Shown here piece after piece: positions 31,921-40,955 of a stretch of DNA of 64,000 nucleotides. The translations under genes were made by a program, and so were the position numbers. The stretch's first letter is position 1. Each line of letters starts with the position of its first letter. This DNA is from UBA11574 sp963752565. GTDB taxonomy: Bacteria > Desulfobacterota > Desulfobacteria > Desulfobacterales > UBA11574. Where the stretch lies: positions 186,001 through 250,000 of the forward strand of contig CAVVZC010000013.1 of assembly GCA_963752565.1 (NCBI GenBank), given 5' to 3'. The notes below the pieces were generated by a model, which saw only the letters and a list, made by a program, of their open reading frames with translations, searched no databases and had not been told where the DNA came from.

Positions 31921-32859
31921 TTATACAAAGAGAGAGGTCACCGAATCACCTCTAAAACTGCGTATAATCGCTTCGCCAATCAGCTCGGAAATGGTAAGTA
32001 CCTTTATTTTATTGCAGGTTTTGGCATTTTGTCTCAACGGAATAGTGTCTGTAACAACCAACGTTTTTAGCGGTGAAGCCTCAATCCTTTCAATGGACGG
32101 ACCTGACAAAACCGGATGTGCACAAGAGGCATAGACCTCCTTGGCACCATTTCTCATAATCGCTTCTGCGGCTTCAATCAACGTGCCGGCGGTATCGACC
32201 ATATCGTCAAGAATAACCACTGTCTTTCCGGTAACATCGCCGATGACGGCCATTGCCTGGGCCTTATTGGGCGCTTCCCGACGTTTGTCAATGATGGCAA
32301 GACCGGCGTTAAGGCGTTTTGCAAAGGCTCTGGCCCTTTCAACACCCCCTGCATCCGGAGAAACGATTACAAGGTCTTTATTAAAATTTCCCCTGATATA
32401 ATCGACAAGAACCGCAGCAGCAAAGAGGTTGTCCACCGGAATGTCAAAAAAGCCCTGAATTTGCCCTGCATGAAGATCCATTGTAATAACTCTGGTAGCA
32501 CCGGCGACCGTCAGCATATCCGCCACCAGTTTTGCGCTGATGGGAACACGTGGGGCGACCTTCTTGTCCTGGCGGGCATAGCCGTAATAAGGAATAACCG
32601 CTGTGATGCTGGCTGCCGAAGCCCGTTTAAGCGCATCGATCATCAGCAGCAACTCGACCAGGTTTTCGTTCACAGGACAACAGGTAGACTGGATGACAAA
32701 AACATCCCTAGACCTCACATTTTCATCGATTTCGATCTGAATCTCTCCGTCACTGAATCTTTTAACCTTCTCTCCGCCAAGAGGAACATGGAGATAATCA
32801 CATATTTTTTGGGCGAGTTCCGGATTTGAATTTCCGGAAAATATTACAAAATCATCCAT
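31921..32859 (-). CDS. prs: Ribose-phosphate pyrophosphokinase
   Basis: 312 residues, class I. DIRD-type start (FSGNSNPELAQKI), RSRDVFVIQSTCCPVNENL, YYGYARQDKK, MDLHAGQIQGFFDIPVDNL (metal site) and PRPP loop VILDDMVDTAGT. Makes PRPP for nucleotide, His and Trp synthesis. Order ispE, tRNA-Gln, prs, rplY, pth on one strand is shared with other Desulfobacterota such as Geobacter. Confidence 0.97.
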   Translation of the reverse strand: MDDFVIFSGNSNPELAQKICDYLHVPLGGEKVKRFSDGEIQIEIDENVRSRDVFVIQSTCCPVNENLVELLLMIDALKRASAASITAVIPYYGYARQDKKVAPRVPISAKLVADMLTVAGATRVITMDLHAGQIQGFFDIPVDNLFAAAVLVDYIRGNFNKDLVIVSPDAGGVERARAFAKRLNAGLAIIDKRREAPNKAQAMAVIGDVTGKTVVILDDMVDTAGTLIEAAEAIMRNGAKEVYASCAHPVLSGPSIERIEASPLKTLVVTDTIPLRQNAKTCNKIKVLTISELIGEAIIRSFRGDSVTSLFV

Positions 32860-32952
32860 TTAATTGCTATCCAGTAGTTATGACACGTTACATGTTCTTT
32901 AAAATGAAACCTATTATTAAATTATGTGAACAATTTTCAAACGAACAAAATG

Positions 32953-33027
32953 TGGCTGGGGCGGGAGGATTCGAACCTCCGAATGCAGGAACCAAAGTCC
33001 TGTGTCTTACCGCTTGACGACGCCCCA
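32953..33027 (-). tRNA. tRNA-Gln (anticodon UUG)
   Basis: The minus strand folds into a cloverleaf: acceptor TGGGGCG / CGCCCCA, D arm with TCAAGCGGTAAGAC, anticodon stem CAGGA / TCCTG with loop CTTTGGT (anticodon TTG), and T arm GGAGG TTCGAAT CCTCC. Discriminator G and an encoded CCA complete the 3' end. It reads CAA codons and sits between ispE and prs. Confidence 0.97.
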
Positions 33028-33111
33028 GAATGAAAGGTGCAGGACACATAGTGCATAATACCTGCATCCAGTATCTTAACTCCCTGGCCCCTGACCCCTA
33101 AAGCCTGAATC

Positions 33112-33993
33112 CTAAATCTTGTCTTCTATCTCCTGTATCTGGTATCCCGTACCCTGTGTTATCATATCCGCAAGATGCATTTTCCATTTATGGGTACGAA
33201 AAAGCGAATGACTCGCTTCTGAGGCTGCATTTGAGTCAGAGAAAAGGCCGAATATGGTCGGTCCGCTTCCTGTCATTAAAGCTCCCAGTGCTCCATGGCT
33301 TAAAAGCGCTTCCTTAATAGTTTTTATAACAGGATACTCTGATGCCGTAACAGCTTCAAGATCATTGCATAAATGGTATCTTGGATCAAAACATTGCTTA
33401 TTCAAAAGGAAACCTTTAAGTTTTTTTTTACACTTTGTCAATCCCAAATTCAGTTTTTTATAAACATCAGCGGTTGAAACATTCAACCCAGGGAAAACCA
33501 ATAATATCTTGAGGTTTTTAAGATTTTGGTAGGCCTCCAGTTTCTCACCGATACCGGAAGCGATTGCCGGTCTTTGGAAAATAAAAAAGGGGACATCGGC
33601 GCCTATGGAAAGCCCCATGGACATGAGCTCTTCTGTGGAAAACGGATAACCGTAATAACGGTTTAACCCTAAAAAAACAGCAGCGGCATTACTGCTTCCT
33701 CCGCCAAGACCTGCTGCAACCGGTATCTGTTTTTGAATGAAAATTTTTACGCCTTCATTTTTGTTGAGCGTCTTAAAAAATAGACGTGCTGCACCAAAGG
33801 CAAGGTTTGTGTCATCTTCCGGAACAACTGTATGATGACATGAAACAGCGATATTCTTAACACCGAAGGTTAGTGAAACCGTATCGTAAAGTCCGATACA
33901 GCACATCAGGGTCATCAGATCATGATAACCGTCTGACCTTTTTCCTAATATTTGCAAAAAAAGGTTTATTTTGGCGGGAGAAAATATTTTCAT
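33112..33993 (-). CDS. ispE: 4-diphosphocytidyl-2-C-methyl-D-erythritol kinase
   Basis: 293 residues, GHMP kinase fold. SPAKINLFLQILGKRSDGYHD holds the substrate Lys/His, PVAAGLGGGSSNAAAV is the ATP glycine loop, and MTGSGPTIFGLF is the third motif. It phosphorylates CDP-ME in the MEP isoprenoid pathway. First gene of the block leading to tRNA-Gln and prs. Confidence 0.95.
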   Translation of the reverse strand: MKIFSPAKINLFLQILGKRSDGYHDLMTLMCCIGLYDTVSLTFGVKNIAVSCHHTVVPEDDTNLAFGAARLFFKTLNKNEGVKIFIQKQIPVAAGLGGGSSNAAAVFLGLNRYYGYPFSTEELMSMGLSIGADVPFFIFQRPAIASGIGEKLEAYQNLKNLKILLVFPGLNVSTADVYKKLNLGLTKCKKKLKGFLLNKQCFDPRYHLCNDLEAVTASEYPVIKTIKEALLSHGALGALMTGSGPTIFGLFSDSNAASEASHSLFRTHKWKMHLADMITQGTGYQIQEIEDKI

Positions 33994-34082
33994 GCGCTAT
34001 GGGTGTGTTAACCCGAATATTTCACGTGTGCGAGGCGTTCATTTAAAAAGGCCTCTTAGAAATTATTCTTGAAATATTCGGG

Positions 34083-34490
34083 CTACCCCTTTTCTTTAAT
34101 ATATATCATCCGCAGATCATAGAGTATGTTTTTAAGCATTTTCTCTTCATCTTCTGTTAAATTTCCTTGAGTTTTTTCTTCAAGCATGCCCAGAATATCT
34201 ATGGTCTGTTTGGCAAGCGGCGGGTTTTTAACCTTTTTACCGGTGGACGGGTCATCCATGACGCCCAGGTGTACCAGCACGGAATGATTCAAAGAAAAAA
34301 TAAAGGTCGCAAAGTTTATTTCAGGAAGTTGATAGTCTGTTCTTTCTTGCTCTTGGGCCGCCGCACTTTCGGATTCTTCAGCCGTTGCTTCATCCAAAGG
34401 CTTTTCCGTCTCTTCTTTAATCGCTTGGTCCTCATCCTCTTCTGCAAATCTCCTCTTGTCTTTGATAACAAAATCTTTTTTATCCGGCAT
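34083..34490 (-). CDS. DUF1844 protein
   Basis: 135 residues. An acidic low-complexity leader (DEDQAIKEETEKPLDEATA) precedes the conserved DUF1844 part: INFATFIFSLNHSVLVHLG, NPPLAKQTIDILGMLEEKT and the final LRMIYIKEK helix. The family is common in Desulfobacterota and Acidobacteria; no biochemical role is established. GGAGAAGGG marks the start. Confidence 0.85.
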   Translation of the reverse strand: MPDKKDFVIKDKRRFAEEDEDQAIKEETEKPLDEATAEESESAAAQEQERTDYQLPEINFATFIFSLNHSVLVHLGVMDDPSTGKKVKNPPLAKQTIDILGMLEEKTQGNLTEDEEKMLKNILYDLRMIYIKEKG

Positions 34491-34951
34491 TTCCCTTCTC
34501 CTGTATATTTATGATTGTTAAGATAACGGTACTATTTTAGAAAAGATAGCGGGTTGCAACTGTAACAAGAAATTACTAAAAAGGGTAATTTAACAGAGAA
34601 AATAGATCTTTTCAACAATATTTATAACGATTTGAGACACTTTTTTCAAAACATTCACTTATACGCTTGAACAATGTAAAAAAGGTTATGTTTAACCGTA
34701 ATAGTTTAGTCCTTTGAAACAAATCGATTTCAAAGGCGCCTCAAGTACAAACAATTGAAGATTTTCGATTGTCAATTTTCAATTTGGCTCAAGTTTTATC
34801 CGCCTTTGGCGTGATCTTTCATCAAAAATTTAATTATACCTGAAGCGGTAACATGTTAAAAAGGCTAAAGTGTTACGTTTAACCTTATTTGGGCGATTAT
34901 TTTTTCGATCTTCGCCGATCTGTCGCGATAAATAAAAACAGGTGGTCTTCC
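34491..34951. other. Intergenic region between divergent DUF1844 and sfsA genes
   Basis: A/T-rich and non-coding on both strands. It must hold the two divergent promoters. Two related strings, AAAAAAGGTTATGTTTAACC near 34679 and AAGTGTTACGTTTAACC near 34867, form an imperfect direct repeat. CGATTGTCAATTTTCAATTT near 34759 resembles simple intergenic repeats. Confidence 0.35.
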
Positions 34952-35683
34952 ATGAATAAAACGAAAAGTTCAACACCATCAAAAGGTCTGGCCTGGCCAG
35001 AACTCATACCGGGAATCCTTGTTAAACGATACAAGCGCTTCATGGCAGACGTAAAATTAGCAGATGGTGAAGTGGTCACCGCCCACTGCCCCAATTCGGG
35101 AAGCATGCGGGAATGCTGCGAGCCCGGGCGTCCGGTTCAGCTGTCGTTTCATGATAATCCCAAACGAAAACTGAAATACACATGGGAACTCATTGAAATG
35201 CCCACATCGATAGTCGGTATAAACACTTTGATCCCTAACCGGCTGGTCGCAGAATCCATTAAGGCTGGTTTGGTATCAGATCTTAACGGATACGACAACA
35301 TTACACGAGAGGTTAAAACCTCCGATAATACCCGGCTCGATATTCTTTTAAGCAGTGAAGATGGAAATCGATGCTATGTGGAAATTAAAAACTGTACTTT
35401 GGTAAAAGAAGGGGTTGCATGTTTTCCGGACGCAGTAACATCAAGAGGGCTCAAACACCTGGTTGAACTTTCCTCCCTTGTTTCCAAAGGATTTCGCTGT
35501 GTGATATTTTATGTCATACAACGAATGGACGCAAAACTTTTTCAACCCGCCGATCATATCGATCCTGCTTACGGAAGGGAACTGAGACAGGTTTTAAAAC
35601 ATGGTGTCGAAATTCTGGTCTATGATACGCGGATCGACCTGAAAACCATCAAATTAAATCGGAAAATACCATATCGCCTATAA
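34952..35683 (+). CDS. sfsA: SfsA family protein
   Basis: 243 residues. LVKRYKRFMADVKLADGE with CPNSGSMRECCEPGRPV is the N-terminal OB-like part. The second half is a nuclease-like fold with LDILLSSEDGNRCYVEIKNC (D, E-x-K) and FPDAVTSRGLKHLVEL. First described in E. coli as a sugar fermentation stimulation protein with DNA-binding ability; it may be a nuclease. ATG 34952 with AGGTGG upstream is preferred to the in-frame TTG at 34889. Confidence 0.92.
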   Translation: MNKTKSSTPSKGLAWPELIPGILVKRYKRFMADVKLADGEVVTAHCPNSGSMRECCEPGRPVQLSFHDNPKRKLKYTWELIEMPTSIVGINTLIPNRLVAESIKAGLVSDLNGYDNITREVKTSDNTRLDILLSSEDGNRCYVEIKNCTLVKEGVACFPDAVTSRGLKHLVELSSLVSKGFRCVIFYVIQRMDAKLFQPADHIDPAYGRELRQVLKHGVEILVYDTRIDLKTIKLNRKIPYRL

Positions 35684-35697
35684 AATATAAAGAATCC

Positions 35698-35755
35698 GGG
35701 CCCATCGAAGATCCCGCATCGCGGGGGAGCACCAGGTTTTTTATGACGAAATAAA
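35698..35755 (+). repeat. Partial copy of the 0.3-kb intergenic repeat (right end)
   Basis: GGGCCCATCGAAGATCCCGC, CGCGGGGGAGCACCAGG and a T-rich end match the right 60 bases of the copies at 42202 and 54507. It includes the CCCGC / GCGGG hairpin and lies between converging genes, so it may act as a terminator. Confidence 0.5.
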
Positions 35756-35762
35756 GACTTCG

Positions 35763-38700
35763 TTAAGGGGTTGAGTGATTGACGCGAGATACGATAAAAT
35801 CACCAATTTTTTCTGCTGATATCCCAAAAAGTGCCTTCATCTCCACAAGTTCAAGATGCTGATCATCCCACTTCACACTGCTTTCCTGGACAATATTCTT
35901 AATCCGTTCATATTTCCCGCCAAGGGCCTTTATTTTAACGGCAAGCGGCACATTTTCTTTGAACGATATATTCAATAGCAGAATATTTTCAATTAGATTC
36001 GGCATGTCAGGAGATGTAGATATAATCGGGATAACGATGATGCTGCGGTTATCTTTTCGGCCGATTCCGATATAGACATTCCCTTCTCTAACAATAATTC
36101 TCTTGGTCCCCTTGAGCAAATTGTCAGTTTCGACTCGGGACGGAATCGGTTTTAATACACCCTCTTTTCTAATGATTTCTATGGTTGTCTCTTCTGTCGG
36201 TTCACCGAGAACATTCAAACCGCCGATTCTATACAGAATGGCCCCTTGAATATCGGCAACGATCTCCTGTAGATTTTTAAGTACAATAATATTCCTGTTA
36301 ATAAGCTGGGGAGTGCCAATGTTGTATTCAACCAATGTATCGAACAGTATGCCTTCCAGCCTTTCGCTGATACGGCTCGTTCCCACAGTGACCGTCTTGG
36401 CCTGGTGTCGGATGGCATCCACAGGACGAGACATACAGTTAATCGATTCTCCCAAACACTCAAACAGTTTGTTCAGCATGTTCAGGGCCGTACCTTTTTT
36501 CCCGAAATCGATTTCAAAATCAGAAATCGGCAGCCGGCCCGACAAATATTTAAATAGAAGTGTCAGATCTGACGCCATCTCAAGTCCCATGGCCGTAGGA
36601 AAACCTTTGGCAGCTTTTCTTTTTCTGAATTCTTTATAAAATACCGCGATTTTTTCCCGAAAAGGTTTTCCCAAAACAAGTTCATAAACGTCCATATTCT
36701 TTCTTGAATAATCATCCACGATGTCCCGAATATCTTTATTGAAGGCATAAAGGAACCGTGAAGCCTCATCAATGGCCACGGCTGCATAGTATCCCCAGAT
36801 ATGGCCCACCAGCGTGTTTAAAATGGGTGAAAAATGTTCACTGATCAATGGGACATGAAAGACATCCTCTGCATAAGGTTCAAACCTGTTTTCACCCTCA
36901 TCGGCAATGACCACCGGCACTGCCTTGTGGGCTTGAAATATTGCGGTATCCTTTATGATATCACCAATAACGGTTCCCCTTGCGCCTGCCGCACAAACGA
37001 TAATCAGGGGTTCTGAAGAAAGATCAATATGCTTTTTATCTTCAATAAAATCCGAGGAAATCGTTTTATAGCACAGTTCGCTCAGTTTGATACGGATTTC
37101 ATCCGCCGCCGCTTTGTTAGGACCGCTGCCCACTGCAGCCCAATATGTCCTGGTTGTCGCAAGCCTTTTGGCAGAGTTCCCGATCTGGCTTCGCTTGGAT
37201 AGAATCGTTCTCATGTGATCCGGCAGCTTGAGAAGTTGTTTTATTTCCGCTGAAATAAAGTCATTCTGTCTTCGCTTCTTAAGTCCGGCAATTTTAAGCC
37301 CCAAGATCGTTCCGGCTACGACTTGTGAATAGAATGCTTTTGTGGAAGCCACCGACATCTCGATATCGCGGCCGCTGCTGGTGTACATAACGCCGTCAAC
37401 CTTGAAGGTAATATCGGAGTCCCTTCGGTTAACGATGGCCAGGGAATAGGCGCCCCGTTCCTTTACCATTTCAACGGCACGATTGGTGTCTGTTGTTGTT
37501 CCGGACTGGCTTATGGCAATAACAAGGGCGTCTGCCATCGAGTTTGTTTTCTCTTTATCACTCAGTTTAAATCCGCTGAGCTCAGATGCTTTCAGTGCGC
37601 TAACATAAAAGGATGGATCATCCATATAGTAATTCAGTATGTCTGCACATGCCAGTGCAGCCACCCCGGCAGTCCCCTGGCCGACAAAAAAGATGCGTCG
37701 TATCTTTTTATCAAGAATCGCCTGTTGCAGTGTTTCCGGGAACATGCTTTCATCCAGAGTTATCGTATATCGATTCATATCATCCTGCATGATTTTCCAG
37801 CGGTTCTGAAGGGTTTTTTCCACAGAAATTGGCGCTTCTGAAATCTCCTTTAAAAAATAATGGGGGAAATCCTGGCGGTCGATGTCTCTTGACGTAATTT
37901 CGGAATACTTTATGTCCTTTTCATTGAGGATAAGCGGCGTTCGGTCATAATACATAGCTGTAATACCATCTATTCCTCCAGGGGATTTTTGGTCTAAGAT
38001 AAAAATCTGGCCCCGGGTTAAACCGTTTTTTCCTTGTACCTCTTTTTCCCCGTCCATCTTGATAAAAAAGGGTGTTTCTTCAACCAGACCGTAAACCTCG
38101 GAAGAAGGAACATAATGATCCTCTGAAATACCCACAAAGATGGCCTGCCCGCTCCCTTTCTGTGCCAGGAAAAGCCTGCCGGGATCCAGGTCGGTATGCA
38201 TGGATATGGCATGCGACCCCTCGAAATCATTCACAGCCAGACGAAAAGCTTCCTCTACATCAAAACCCTGTTGAATATACTTTCCCACTTGAAGCGGAAT
38301 AATCTTGGTGTCTGTGGTAATATCTTGGTGTATAAAACAATCATTTCGTTCATATTCTTTTTTCAGTTCAAGATAATTATCGATGTCCCCGTTCAGGCAC
38401 ACATGGATGATACCGCTTTGTTGAATACTATCCCCCGAAATTGTATTGTCGACGGGGTGACAGTTCGGTTCACTGATGGCCCCCACAGAGGCCCATCGGG
38501 TATGGGCGGAAATGGTAAAGTGTTTATGGAAAAACGAAACCAGTCTCTGCAGAATCTTGTCGTTTTTAATTTGCTTGCGTATAAAACGAATATTATCTCC
38601 CAGACGCCCCACTTCCGCGGCAACTTTATACGTCAGGGCAAGGGACACACGTCCTTGGTTATTTTCATCCGTTGTCTGATTGATGTTTATACCCGAGTTA

Positions 38701-39560
38701 ACAAGAACGTCCTGGGCCAACCGCTCTGTTAATTGATCCACAAGATTCATTTTTTTCAAGGCTTTTTTAAAACGGTCATATTCACTGCCATCGAGAATAA
38801 ACATCATGGAGATCCCTGCCGAATCACGCCCTCGAACCTCAAGCCGGTCAATACTGTTCAATACAGAGTTGATCTGCTTGAAGATACTGACGATGGTGAT
38901 GTTGGGATCTTTGTTTCCGTGTCCCAGTAAATTTTTAATCTTTTTAATATTACCGATAATCTCAGAAGCAAGACACCAGGCAATATCTTTTAAATTGTCG
39001 ATGCGGTGGATCAAAATATCCACTTCTTCAGAATCGAGATGCCCCATGTGATCAGCCAAGTATTTCGATTCAGAATCGACGACACTTGAAAGCCGGTGGG
39101 CAAAACCTGCAAGTTCATTTTGGCTTTTAGAATCTGTAAAAACATCGTAAAAAGCGCCATTACGTTTTAACGTGCGAACAACCTGCAAAAGAGAATCAAC
39201 ATGCCCCTTGCCGCCCAGATAATGGTCTTTAAAACACAAATTATTCTGTTCGCAGTTTTCGAACCGACGAACTTCAAGTTTCTCAATCATACCGTTCAAA
39301 ACAGGGAGATCCGCATGATCATCCGCCTCTTTTTTATTCTTAAATGAAACCATCCCGGTTATTCCGCAACACAGGATGCGCTCATGGCACGGGAAAAATA
39401 CAATGGAATGATTCGGCACGCTGGTCATGTGCTTTCCAAAATAGACGTCGGCAAGAAGGCAATTCATGATTAGACGATATAACCATTTTAATTTAATATA
39501 TATTTTTGCTATCAATTGCATAAAAGTTCCCAATGTCAGTATTTGGTTTTTAAAAGCCAT
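35763..39560 (-). CDS. Giant GlmS-like protein: class II glutamine amidotransferase plus SIS domains
   Basis: 1265 residues; normal GlmS has about 610. CCGITGMVSF near residue 64 is the class II amidotransferase N-terminal Cys motif, preceded here by a possible 64-residue propeptide. A ~180-residue helical insert follows before VRGRDSAGIS, then HTRWASVGAISEPNCHP and CLNGDIDNYLELKKEY. SIS domain 1: FVGQGTAGVAALACA, IAISQSGTTTDTNRA, SVASTKAFYSQVV. SIS domain 2: WAAVGSGPNKAAADEI and KHIDLSSEPLIIVCAAG. Then about 300 further residues resemble nothing I recognise. It would transfer glutamine-derived ammonia to a sugar phosphate. kdnB and kdnA lie directly upstream on the same strand, which points to an amino-sugar of the cell surface, but this is inference. 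Later ATG starts at residues 14, 32 or 45 are possible. Confidence 0.82.
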   Translation of the reverse strand: MAFKNQILTLGTFMQLIAKIYIKLKWLYRLIMNCLLADVYFGKHMTSVPNHSIVFFPCHERILCCGITGMVSFKNKKEADDHADLPVLNGMIEKLEVRRFENCEQNNLCFKDHYLGGKGHVDSLLQVVRTLKRNGAFYDVFTDSKSQNELAGFAHRLSSVVDSESKYLADHMGHLDSEEVDILIHRIDNLKDIAWCLASEIIGNIKKIKNLLGHGNKDPNITIVSIFKQINSVLNSIDRLEVRGRDSAGISMMFILDGSEYDRFKKALKKMNLVDQLTERLAQDVLVNSGININQTTDENNQGRVSLALTYKVAAEVGRLGDNIRFIRKQIKNDKILQRLVSFFHKHFTISAHTRWASVGAISEPNCHPVDNTISGDSIQQSGIIHVCLNGDIDNYLELKKEYERNDCFIHQDITTDTKIIPLQVGKYIQQGFDVEEAFRLAVNDFEGSHAISMHTDLDPGRLFLAQKGSGQAIFVGISEDHYVPSSEVYGLVEETPFFIKMDGEKEVQGKNGLTRGQIFILDQKSPGGIDGITAMYYDRTPLILNEKDIKYSEITSRDIDRQDFPHYFLKEISEAPISVEKTLQNRWKIMQDDMNRYTITLDESMFPETLQQAILDKKIRRIFFVGQGTAGVAALACADILNYYMDDPSFYVSALKASELSGFKLSDKEKTNSMADALVIAISQSGTTTDTNRAVEMVKERGAYSLAIVNRRDSDITFKVDGVMYTSSGRDIEMSVASTKAFYSQVVAGTILGLKIAGLKKRRQNDFISAEIKQLLKLPDHMRTILSKRSQIGNSAKRLATTRTYWAAVGSGPNKAAADEIRIKLSELCYKTISSDFIEDKKHIDLSSEPLIIVCAAGARGTVIGDIIKDTAIFQAHKAVPVVIADEGENRFEPYAEDVFHVPLISEHFSPILNTLVGHIWGYYAAVAIDEASRFLYAFNKDIRDIVDDYSRKNMDVYELVLGKPFREKIAVFYKEFRKRKAAKGFPTAMGLEMASDLTLLFKYLSGRLPISDFEIDFGKKGTALNMLNKLFECLGESINCMSRPVDAIRHQAKTVTVGTSRISERLEGILFDTLVEYNIGTPQLINRNIIVLKNLQEIVADIQGAILYRIGGLNVLGEPTEETTIEIIRKEGVLKPIPSRVETDNLLKGTKRIIVREGNVYIGIGRKDNRSIIVIPIISTSPDMPNLIENILLLNISFKENVPLAVKIKALGGKYERIKNIVQESSVKWDDQHLELVEMKALFGISAEKIGDFIVSRVNHSTP

Positions 39561-39591
39561 TTCTCTAATCTTTTTTACATAATCAATAACA

Positions 39592-40659
39592 TTACATTTT
39601 CTGATACAATTCTTTAATTTTGTCTCGTGTCATTATTTGTTTCCAGTCGGCACCCAAGGCGTTTTCCCAAAGAGGTTCTAAAACAAGGGCAACATCAACC
39701 ATTTTTTCCAGCTTATCACTTTCAACATCCGCCACCAAATTTCGGGGGAGATGAATATCATGTTTTTCCATCATTTCGCGAAACTCACGAACCCCTTGGG
39801 AGTAATAGTCTTCAAGGTAGTCAAAGACGATGCAGTTACCAATTCCGTGATGTATTCCCAACACAAAGCCAAGACCGTATGAAAGAGCATGGCATATCCC
39901 CACCTGTGAGTAGGCAATGCTCATACCGCCGCAATATGAAGCCATCATCAACTTGTCGTCGCTATCCGGACCATCGCCCAAAAAAACCTCCCTGCAGAGG
40001 TCAAGGGCATTTTCTCCGTACGCTTTACTGAATGCATTGAGGTAGGTTCCGTTTAGGGATTCGACACAGTGTATATAACAGTCCATTCCTGTATAGAAGC
40101 GTTGATCTATAGGCGCCCCTGCAATCAATTCAGGGTCGAGAAGAATTTGATCGAATACAGTGAAGTCGGAATTGATCCCGAGTTTCTTTTCAGGGCCTGA
40201 AAGTACGGTTGTACGGGACACTTCCGCCCCGGTTCCGGATAAGGTAGGAATGCCCACGTGATATATCGCTTCATTCTTTATAAGATCCCAGCCCTGGTAA
40301 TCTGCAGAAGAGCCGGAATTTGTGAGCATCAAAGATACCGCTTTTGCAATATCCATAACGCTGCCGCCACCGATTCCGATAATACCGTCAGGTAATCGAC
40401 GAGAAAAGTCTTTTATCTTCTGTGTCAACGCATCAACATATGTTGTCTTGGGTTCATCATCGACGTTGACCCATATAAGCTTATCCTTGTTTTTTACCGG
40501 CACTCTCTTTTCTAAACTGCTATTTTTAAAAACATCGTCCACCATGTAAACCATAAAAGAATCGTCTGATCGTCGTCTCTTGGCAAGAATACCGTCCAGC
40601 TGGTTGAAACAACCCCGGCCAAAAACGACATAAGAAACCATTTTGAAATTTCGAAACAT
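39592..40659 (-). CDS. kdnB: 3-deoxy-alpha-D-manno-octulosonate 8-oxidase (KdnB)
   Basis: 355 residues, iron-containing alcohol dehydrogenase fold. GIGGGSVMDIAKA is the NAD-binding glycine loop, with metal ligands in the GMDCYIHCVES and GICHALSYGLGFVLGIHHGIG regions. DDEPKTTYVD is typical of KdnB. It oxidises the C8 hydroxyl of Kdo to an aldehyde, the first step to 8-amino-3,8-dideoxy-Kdo. The assignment rests on the family and above all on the adjoining kdnA. Between them lies an inverted-repeat-type element. Confidence 0.88.
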   Translation of the reverse strand: MFRNFKMVSYVVFGRGCFNQLDGILAKRRRSDDSFMVYMVDDVFKNSSLEKRVPVKNKDKLIWVNVDDEPKTTYVDALTQKIKDFSRRLPDGIIGIGGGSVMDIAKAVSLMLTNSGSSADYQGWDLIKNEAIYHVGIPTLSGTGAEVSRTTVLSGPEKKLGINSDFTVFDQILLDPELIAGAPIDQRFYTGMDCYIHCVESLNGTYLNAFSKAYGENALDLCREVFLGDGPDSDDKLMMASYCGGMSIAYSQVGICHALSYGLGFVLGIHHGIGNCIVFDYLEDYYSQGVREFREMMEKHDIHLPRNLVADVESDKLEKMVDVALVLEPLWENALGADWKQIMTRDKIKELYQKM

Positions 40660-40740
40660 AGTAAGACCCCCAGGTTATAGGTGATAGGTAATGGGTAATC
40701 CTTCCTTATTTATGAATTTAGTGGCAATAACTTCATGACT

Positions 40741-40897
40741 TAAAAAAGTTTGAAGTGACCTAAAGTGATCTAAAATGTCTAAAGTTATTGATTTCTTGTC
40801 ATTTTTATATGAATCGATGGAGCGAAGCGACACCTTAACTTCCCCGATGAATCGGGACATATAGGCACTTGTAACTTTAGTTCACTTTAGGCACTTA
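40741..40897. repeat. Interspersed repeat, copy 1 (TTTTTATATGAATCGATGGAGCG type)
   Basis: Shares with 53677-53838 the string ATTTTTATATGAATMGATRG, AGCGAAGCGACACCTTAACT and AACTTTAGTTCACTTTAGGC. Flanks contain repeated TAAAGTGATCTAAA words. Non-coding. Confidence 0.55.
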
Positions 40898-40955
40898 TCT
40901 ATTTCATTCATGTTGGGAAATGGAAATCTATAATCCATAACCTACCACCCATCAC